Shown: piece after piece, positions 56,715 through 64,000 of the stretch
How positions within the stretch are numbered: position 1 is the first letter of the stretch
Layout: the number at the start of each line of letters is the position of its first letter
NCBI RefSeq assembly: GCF_963576545.1
Contig: NC_083639.1
Span: 28,499,329-28,563,328, forward strand
From: Limanda limanda
Taxonomy: Eukaryota > Chordata > Actinopteri > Pleuronectiformes > Pleuronectidae
Length of the DNA stretch: 64,000 bases
Direction: 5' to 3'
Position numbers and translations under genes: made by a program
The notes under the pieces: model-generated
Database searches by the model: none
What the model saw: the letters and a program-made list of their open reading frames with translations, nothing else
Told to the model about the DNA's origin: nothing

Positions 56715-57711
56715 CAGGGGCGTCGTTAGGCCTGTTTTAGGGGGGCTGAAGCCCCCCTAAAATGTTGTTCAGCCCCCCCAAATAATTATTGGGATTTAAA
56801 AAAAAAAAAAATAATAATTTTTTTTTTTTTTTTAAATAAACTATTGTTTTACACATGGACAAGTTATTTATAACTCTAACATGCTACATATGTGAGTGCG
56901 TTTCTGGTTTGTATGTTTTCTCCCCCTTCAAATTACAATCCAATAGCCTCTCATCATACTTAACAATAAAAGACCGGGCACTAGGACCTTGGGGAGTCTG
57001 TATCGCTGCTGCGCTGGCTTTCTCACTCTGTCAAGTAACGTCTCTCATCAAGACAGCAGGATTACAGCCAAGGAGTTTAGCTCATAGTAAACGATGCACA
57101 GAGTGAACTTGTAAGTACAGGTGGTTACAGAATGTGGCTATCTGTAGTTGTTAACATTTGTTACCTGCTTGAATTTAGGTTTACTTGAGTCAAATGAAAG
57201 GGAATATTGTAATGAGCTATGTTAACACTAAGCTAGCTAGCTAGCTATTTTGTTAGAAAATGTCTCCAGTGAGCAAGAGTGTGAACGAGCAAATTTGAAA
57301 TGTAAGAAATAACTGTCGACAGCTCTCTATTCTTTGCATTAATATCTATCTCTAGTATTTTAAAACAATAATATCAGTGCCTATAGAATGTTGATGTTTA
57401 TAATCAGTTAATGCTAGTCAAAACTAGTATATCCGTCCTTCCTTAACAAGCAGGAAAATTATTTCTCTCTATTTGAGAAAAGTTCATATTTGTGTTGTCA
57501 AATTTCACAATGACCCTGAAATTCTGTCTCTTCAAAGATACAGAGAAAAATCACACTCTTTCTGATTGAACCAATCTATGAACTGTCTGAAACAATGGAT
57601 ATCCGCAGCCCCAAATGAGCTAAAAAAAAATTGGCGCGCGCTGCGTGCGCAAACATTCAACATCCTTAGGGGCTAAGCCCCCCCTTTCTTTCAATCCTAG
57701 AAACGCCCCTG
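56715..57711. mobile_element. hAT-like non-autonomous DNA transposon, about 1 kb
   Basis: The left end is CAGGGGCGTCGTTAGGCCTG and the right end, reverse-complemented, CAGGGGCGTTTCTAGGATTG, an imperfect inverted repeat. Just inside each end is a G/C-rich fold-back (GGGGGGCTGAAGCCCCCC on the left; GGGGCTAAGCCCCCC on the right). GGCGCGCGCTGCGTGCGC near 57630 is also typical of this family as I recall it. No clear 8-bp target duplication is visible, and no transposase-like frame exists; the 83-codon frame at 56855-57106 has no known motif. Confidence 0.65.
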
Positions 57712-59350
57712 CCAATTTCCTATTTTCAAACAGTTCCCTGAGACACTGGTGGTCGTCTGAGAGCAACTGGGAGGTCGGTTAATGTTTCTTATTTGTGTAA
57801 CTGGGCAGAATGCACACAAGCAGACATCTGGAGGAGCAGTAGCATCGTTGGACTTTCTTCTCTTCACGATGGGTCCTGGCTCTAAACCTGACCCTCATTT
57901 TAAAAGAGCTCCTGGGACAGAAAACACAGCTCACACAGGTTTGGCTCTTAACAGGCGACTTTATCCTCCATTAATGACTCACTAAAATGCCTAATCGCCC
58001 AATTTTTTCTTATTTATCATTTAAGTTGATCCTCACAAGGACCGACAATTAAAAACACACTCGACAAACTTGGCTGCCTTTCATTAATTTACTATGAAGG
58101 ATTTAAAGGGGTTGATTTTCTGATGCCAGGAGGGTTTTAAAATTTCATACACAGATATATATATATATATATATATACAGTTTGTGTGTCTGTGAGTTGT
58201 GCGTCACTGGTACTCTACATGAACTGGTTATAAAACACTCTCACCGTGTGTGGGGGTGTGAATTAATCACAACCGTTCAACTTCAAATGGCTTTAAGTTT
58301 GCACACACACACACATGCACGGCCCATTTGTGAGTGAATGAGAAGCAATTTAAACTCTTTAAGGATTTATCCGCTTGGAGGGCGCAGCGTGTCAGTGCTG
58401 GTGAAAGACCTCCCTCCTCTGAAGGGGGGGGGGTTAAGTTCCAGCTGATCCAGGGCAAGACCATCGCTGTCCAGACTGGTTGAACTGGGAAGCTCCCGGC
58501 TGAGACAGAAGCTGGTTTCATGTTCACTGTCCAGCAACATGAATCCGTGACGTTACTGTGATCCTCGGTCACTGAGGACCCAGGACAGAAAGAGGTCAGG
58601 TGATAAGGAAGGGATTATAACTCAAAGTAAAGAAGATATTATTTTTTTATTGGCATCAATTTTAAAACATGCATTTGTGCTTAAACTATTAAACTAAAAA
58701 AGGAGCATTTAATAAACGATGATGTCACAGTTTACTTTGTGCAAGCCCACGGATGCTTTGAAACAATGGCGGCTAAATTCCGGTTTCTCCACGCGTGCTC
58801 AGCATCTCTAGATGGAATTGTGTTCGCTGCTAAATTTAGCATCACCACCACAAAAAACACAATGTCAGCTTTTGAATCCTCTTGACTTTCTGATGTAAAC
58901 TCATTTAAGGACTACAAACATTTGACAACATGTCATCCGACAGAGTGAGGATTTAAAGATTTAGATATCTTTGCTAAAATACAAGTTTAATAATTTTTCC
59001 TTTCCCTCGTGTGTCAGAAAATCCATGCATTAAGTACAAAGACAAATACGGCCTCATCTTTGTTGTGCACATGTGAATATCTCAATATATACAAGGGATT
59101 GTGTGAAATAGTTTGTTCAAAAGAGACGAATCTCTAGTGAATCTGGGTCAAAACTCATGAGAGGATCTATTTAGACACTGGATTCAAAATACAATACAAA
59201 ATATATATATATATACAATAATTGTTGAACTGGTTATGTCCTGGTTTCTACAAAAAGTAATGTTTTCATAAAGAAACCTGTGAATAATGCAGTTTCTACC
59301 ATCTAATTATATAATTTGAGTATTAATGTGTGAATGTTAATGGTCCCACA

Positions 59351-59421
<71 letters not shown>

Positions 59422-60206
59422 CGCCTTATCACAAATGCAGAGACGCAGTGTTTGCATTGATGCATTGATCTCTAAAAGTCAGGAGCAGTATTTGGGAACC
59501 AGATGAATAATAAATGACAGAAGCAAAGAAAGGGAATGCAACAAAAGAAGAGAAATAATAAAATCTCACAAAACTCCAGAGATGACATTTGAAGGCATTG
59601 CTCTTTAAACAGGCCTCTCCGACTCAGCCTTTAGAAATCCAGGTCCCAATTTGATGATGATAAGAAGCTTTTTTAAACACTCGCCTGGCGTCTGCATGAA
59701 CTGCCACCAGATGAAAAGCACAGAAACTTTCAGGAGGGTATTTGGTTTTTGTGGAACTCAGCCCACCTCGATGGGGGGGCCTTCTGATTAGCTTTGAACG
59801 TGCACATGTCACATTTCTGATCCATATTTACTTTGCTTTTTGGTGCACAGCACTGGGGACCAGGCGCATCACGACATGTTGCCAAACCACGAGAAACGAG
59901 CTCATGACCCATTTTTGGTTCCACTCTGCTCCACATTCACTCAAACTTTTCTTTTTCTTTCCTGGAATGACAGAGTGGTGACAGGTCATCTGATCAGGTG
60001 ACAGGGACGCCACTAGGCACAGAGACATGTGGGTTTGTGGTATTAAAACATAATGAGGCATCTCATAAACAACAGTTTCTCATATATTGAGAAACTGAGA
60101 GAAATATTAAAGAACGATATCCTGATGAATGTGCTGAGGAACGGATTCTTAAAACCATTTAGAAAAATTATAAAATATTAAAACCATACATCATGAAGCA
60201 CGATTA
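57712..60206. other. No gene recognised
   Basis: Contains (AT)12 at 58155-58178, G9 near 58424 and the CA tract listed separately. Open frames are short and unrelated to known families. Confidence 0.55.
59352..59420 (+). repeat. (CA)34 microsatellite
   Basis: 69 bp of uninterrupted CA. Confidence 0.96.
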
Positions 60207-60567
60207 ACAGTAAATGTAAATGTCCTAGCTCCTAAATGGTGGAATGAGCTCCCACTCGACATCCGGACATCTGATAGTTTACACATCTTTCGCCGAAAAC
60301 TAAAAACACACCTCTTCCGACTGTACCTTGAATAAAAAAAAAAACTAACCACTTTTGAAAACTAACACTTTGGTAGCACTAAAATGGCACTTACTTATAG
60401 CACTTTGTAGTTTTGCTTTATTTCGAAGAAATTTTACTGTCTTGATTCTTGTTGTTCTTGGTTTGTACCCTCAGGGTTGATGCACTTATTGTAAGTCGCT
60501 TTGGATAAAAGCGTCAGCTAAATGAAATGTAATGTAATGTAATGTAATGTAATGTAATGTAATGTAA
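60207..60567 (+). pseudogene. 3' end of an L2/CR1-type LINE with (TAATG)n tail
   Basis: Codons from 60222 to the TAA at 60333 read VLAPKWWNELPLDIR, SDSLHIFRRKLKTHLFRLYL, the C-terminal end of a CR1/L2-type reverse-transcriptase polyprotein. The 3' UTR ends TTGTAAGTCGCTTTGGATAA, AAGCGTCAGCTAAATG, the hallmark of teleost L2-like LINEs, then about eight TAATG units to 60567. The copy is 5'-truncated, as is usual, and non-functional. Confidence 0.75.
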
Positions 60568-61179
60568 ATATTAAACACCTCACCCTCTACAGCTAAAACC
60601 TGTAAAAGGTTGCAGAGCGACAGCTTCATGAAACTCTGTCTTATAGAAGATCTAGTAACTGGGATCCAGCTTTCACTGGTTATTTCTCTCATCATAACCA
60701 TGATTGTCATCTGCACATCTTCCCGACGTCTGCAAATGTTCAGCCCCAGAGTTAAGATGCTCGAACCTTACCCACTGTTCACAGGTGTTCGACTTCAGCA
60801 TTTGCCCAGTTTGTTAAAAACAGAGCCAGGCTCGTATCTTCTCTTCCCCTCTGTCTGTTCATCGGAGCTTTTAATCAGCTAAACAAAACGTTTCTGACAA
60901 AGCTATTCTCAGACTGTATTACCTGGCAACCCCCGTCTCTAAGCAATAACATCCACACCGAACAGCTTCGCCTGTTACGTCGCGGTGGCAACGCGGTTGT
61001 TGCCTGAATTATGTTCAAACGCAACAGCGCTCGTACAGAAGCTGTAAATCCAGAGCAGAGCTGGAAAAGAGTGGAACCTCAGAGACAGGTTCAGAGGAAT
61101 TAACAGATCGATGGTAACTTTGTGGGAAGGTGTAAAACACAGGATCTTTAATGTGTTGAACAGTTCTTTCTTGAGGTTT
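60568..61179. other. No gene recognised
   Basis: The 90-codon frame at 60610-60882 begins with a hydrophobic stretch (SLVISLIITMIVIC) but has no family signature or splice context. Confidence 0.45.
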
Positions 61180-61325
61180 AACAGCCACTTCCTGGCGAGC
61201 TGTTTTGCCCGTGCAGTTTTTGTGCTAAGCTAACCTAGGCTAACTAATCGCTTCGTATCTGTCCCACAGACATGAGGGTGGAATCGATCAAACATTTATC
61301 CCACTGCTATAAAGTATTTATTCAT
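61180..61325 (+). repeat. Interspersed repeat fragment (GTGCTAAGCTAACC family)
   Basis: TTTGTGCTAAGCTAACCTAG, GCTAACTAATCGCTTCGTAT, CAGACATGAGGGTGGAATCG, ATCAAACATTTATCCCACTG. This appears to be the right half of the repeat whose left half is at 28200-28330. Confidence 0.5.
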
Positions 61326-63216
61326 AAAAAACTGCTGATTCAACACTTTCAATTCGGGGCCTGCATCCTTCGGGACCCAACATTTCCCATGATTCATTGC
61401 ACTCAGGTAACAAACTGATTTTCCAAGAGGCACTGGGGGCAAAAAGCGAGGCGAAGATTTTTAATGTAAGTACTCATCCGACCAGCGAAAGGATCAGGTG
61501 GTAAAAAAACATATTCTCACATTTTGTAGGAACCGGAGAACGTTTTCATCTGTAAGTTGGTTGCTAGGCGACGACGGTAAGGAAGGGACAAGCTGGTGAT
61601 GCAGTAAGAAGACGTTCAGAAGACCGGGTCCTCCGGAGGACGAGGCAGCTGAATGGAGACGCAGCTTGTGTCACATGGTCCAGATGGAAAACAGGTTTTC
61701 TAAAAACGTCTCGATCTAGAACAAAGGGTTTAACTTCCAACTCAAGTCAAAGTGTCATCACTGATAATTAACCACTAACTATTGTCTTGATCTTTGAAAG
61801 AGCAGCTTCACATAAAGACTTGATTGTCTCTGGTTTATTGTCTCTTCTCCGTCTTGTCCATCAATCTCTCCCACTCTGTTTCCAAGCTTTTGTTTCTCTG
61901 CAACCGCAGCTGTCGTGTTGTAATTCTAACAAGTAGGATTTTACTCTAAGTGCTAAATTATAATGTAGAGGAAGCTGGAGTGACAGCAGGATTTTAGACT
62001 CTGGAAAAATTAGCTTGACACTTTTAGAGGCGGATTTAGATTTGATTAAAAAAGAAAAATATGTCGTTCTGTTCAGCATCAAACCTCCTCGGCTACTTGA
62101 AGTGAATACTTTGGTTTTGAGGATGTGTTGACGCGACAGAATGAGGAGGAACAGGCGAGTATTCATATGCAAGATTTGCCCTTTTGGTCTCCAATCACAT
62201 TTGTTTTCTGAGATATCTGCCTCTGAGATCACACCAGTACAATACCAGTGACAAAATATAGTTTTGTTTTGGGGTGAGTCACTCAAACCAATTTTACAGC
62301 AACAATTTGGTTGAATTCTGTTGATTCTAATCGTGCATCAGTAAAAAAAAAAGAGAGATCATATCCTCTGTCTCCAAGTATGACTCTGAGCAAAGTGTCT
62401 TGGTTTAAATCTGTATTTCTGTTACCTGTAAAAGTTTAATCTAAATATCGTTAATTTAGATTTTGGACGATTTGATCTTTAACCAAATCGATGACGCTAA
62501 GATTATCTGCACAACTGTTCTGCTTCATCTGTTTTTCATTCACAAAAATGCCATAACAGAAATAAAACTCCACACTGCAGAGCATCAGCTCTATTATTAG
62601 AAATCAGGGAACAATGAAACAAGTTCAGCTCACGTCTCTGCAGCTCGGAGCACGGACTCAGATTCACTGTTTCATTTGTCCTGTGTAAAGAAGAATAATA
62701 AATTTGTCCTTTACTTTGTCGTATTTTCTACACACGTCGATCTCCACCACATATTCTGCTTAGATGCTCATTTGCTTGTTGGACAAAGTGTGAAAATAAT
62801 TATAGTTAAAATATGTTAGGCAGCCATTTCCACAGTGAAGTGGTGAGGAGCAGCTGCAGGAAGGTTTCTATATAAACACATGAACAAGTGGCTGTAACAG
62901 AACAAATCAAGGGTTGATGGGTCGAGTCGGAGCCGAGGCGACTTGTGTGTGAGACTCTACCTCTGCACCGCATCGCCGGGGAAATGAGACGATTCGTCAC
63001 AGACACACACACACGTACTGTGTTTTCACAAAGAGGAGAGCGGGAACGAGAGGAGGTGCGAATGAAACGGGAGAGAAATGGTGAAGCGAGGGAAACGAGA
63101 AGTCGAGCGCAGGAGGGAGAGAACGGGAAGGAGGACAAATTATAGCTGAGAACTGCAGAGCAAACACTTTCTCTCCACCGCTCGCCCTTAATTCTTATGG
63201 GTTACATACCTTAACT
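61326..63216. other. No gene recognised
   Basis: No convincing exon. A single RFX X-box-like word (GTTGCTAGGCGAC) is at 61560-61572, not evidence of a promoter by itself. Confidence 0.5.
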
Positions 63217-63259
63217 CACACACACACACACACACACACCCTCACACACACACACACAC
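63217..63259 (+). repeat. (CA)n microsatellite
   Basis: CA repeats with a CCCT interruption. Confidence 0.93.
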
Positions 63260-63380
63260 GCCCACACACCGTGGAAACACACATACACAAGTCACATATT
63301 CTCTGAATGTTTCTGAACATGTTCTGGCTCCGTTTCCCTGAGGGTTACAGTATGTGAGTAAATCTAGAAGAAATGAGCAT

Positions 63381-63423
<43 letters not shown>
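63381..63423 (+). repeat. (CA)21 microsatellite
   Basis: Uninterrupted CA repeats. Confidence 0.95.
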
Positions 63424-63426
<3 letters not shown>

Positions 63427-64000
63427 CCAGGAGGATGTAAAAACCAGGCCATGTTCCAGACATTTCAACGGGTTCTTCTCTCTGTTCGATTGCAGAACTT
63501 TCCTGTCACACAGTGAGAAGCTGAAGTCTGTGGAGGAGCGAGTGGATTCAACTGGGATTTAAAAATAGAAAGAGGGAGAGCACATGATGCATGATGGGGA
63601 ATCAGTCTCTTGTGTTTTTAGCATGTTCATGAAATAAATGGCAAGATAAACTAATTGTTGTATATGTGAGATCAAATTCCTGCCAGACATGAGATGTTTC
63701 TTTAGGAGGAATATAATAATTGATGAGAGCAGGAAGCATCAGCACTGTTCACCCGGTGTGCTCAGGACTCAGAGAACAATCTGCTGACTGTGCAATTACC
63801 CTGTGGATTAAAACATGTTCACTTTTGAACCATATGCGTGAAGAAATGGGAACTCAGGGAAACATTAGACAAGGTTATTGTTCAGGGTTTGAACTTCAGG
63901 AGCTTTATTGCTTCTTATTATTATATTATTATCTTCTTCTTCTATCCAGACGCAGACTGAACAAAAGTCAGCATAGCCAAAAAAACACGCGGTTTACATT
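63424..64000. other. No gene recognised
   Basis: Ordinary non-coding DNA to the window edge; nothing identified. Confidence 0.55.

Overview
The window is nuclear DNA from a bony fish, most likely a spiny-rayed (acanthomorph) teleost. Three things support this: spliced genes with GT-AG introns, very dense (CA)n/(GA)n microsatellites, and several interspersed repeat families I recognise from teleost genomes. There are no bacterial-style operons, rRNA or tRNA genes, or CRISPR arrays. No species can be named from sequence alone.

One protein-coding gene is well supported. It lies on the + strand from about 142 to 12979 and probably continues upstream of the window. Thirteen exons join with consistent splice phases into an open frame of 677 codons plus a stop. 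The protein has an N-terminal KMT5A (SET8/PR-Set7)-like SET domain, then an acidic region made of five near-identical 35-residue exons, a C2H2 zinc finger, two short proline-rich exons that are copies of each other, and a C-terminal basic domain seen in a large group of uncharacterised teleost proteins.

The most unusual feature is at 1.87-10.04 kb. A 105-bp phase-0 exon occurs five times. Each copy is followed by 3 to 6 intronic repeat units (23 in all) that are 325 or 297 bp long (one is 294 bp). Copies 2-5 are each preceded by an identical-length 243-bp spacer. Exon-to-exon distances (1760, 1138, 2085, 1435 bp) differ only by whole units. This is a higher-order repeat that carries a coding exon, so it is a potential length-variable protein region.

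From 13 kb to 64 kb I find no supportable gene. The DNA holds microsatellites, long purine/pyrimidine tracts, poly-G/C runs and remnants of mobile elements: an LTR-like segment (about 16 kb), two TTAA-flanked MITEs (47.8 and 52.5 kb), a roughly 1-kb hAT-like element (56.7 kb), non-LTR retrotransposon 3' ends (56.1 and 60.2 kb) and a tRNA-related repeat (18 kb). A dispersed repeat near 20.2, 35.1, 39.3 and 51.2 kb carries a sequence closely matching the CTCF core motif, and two further matches lie at 21.4 and 39.1 kb. This half is probably intergenic or part of a very long intron.
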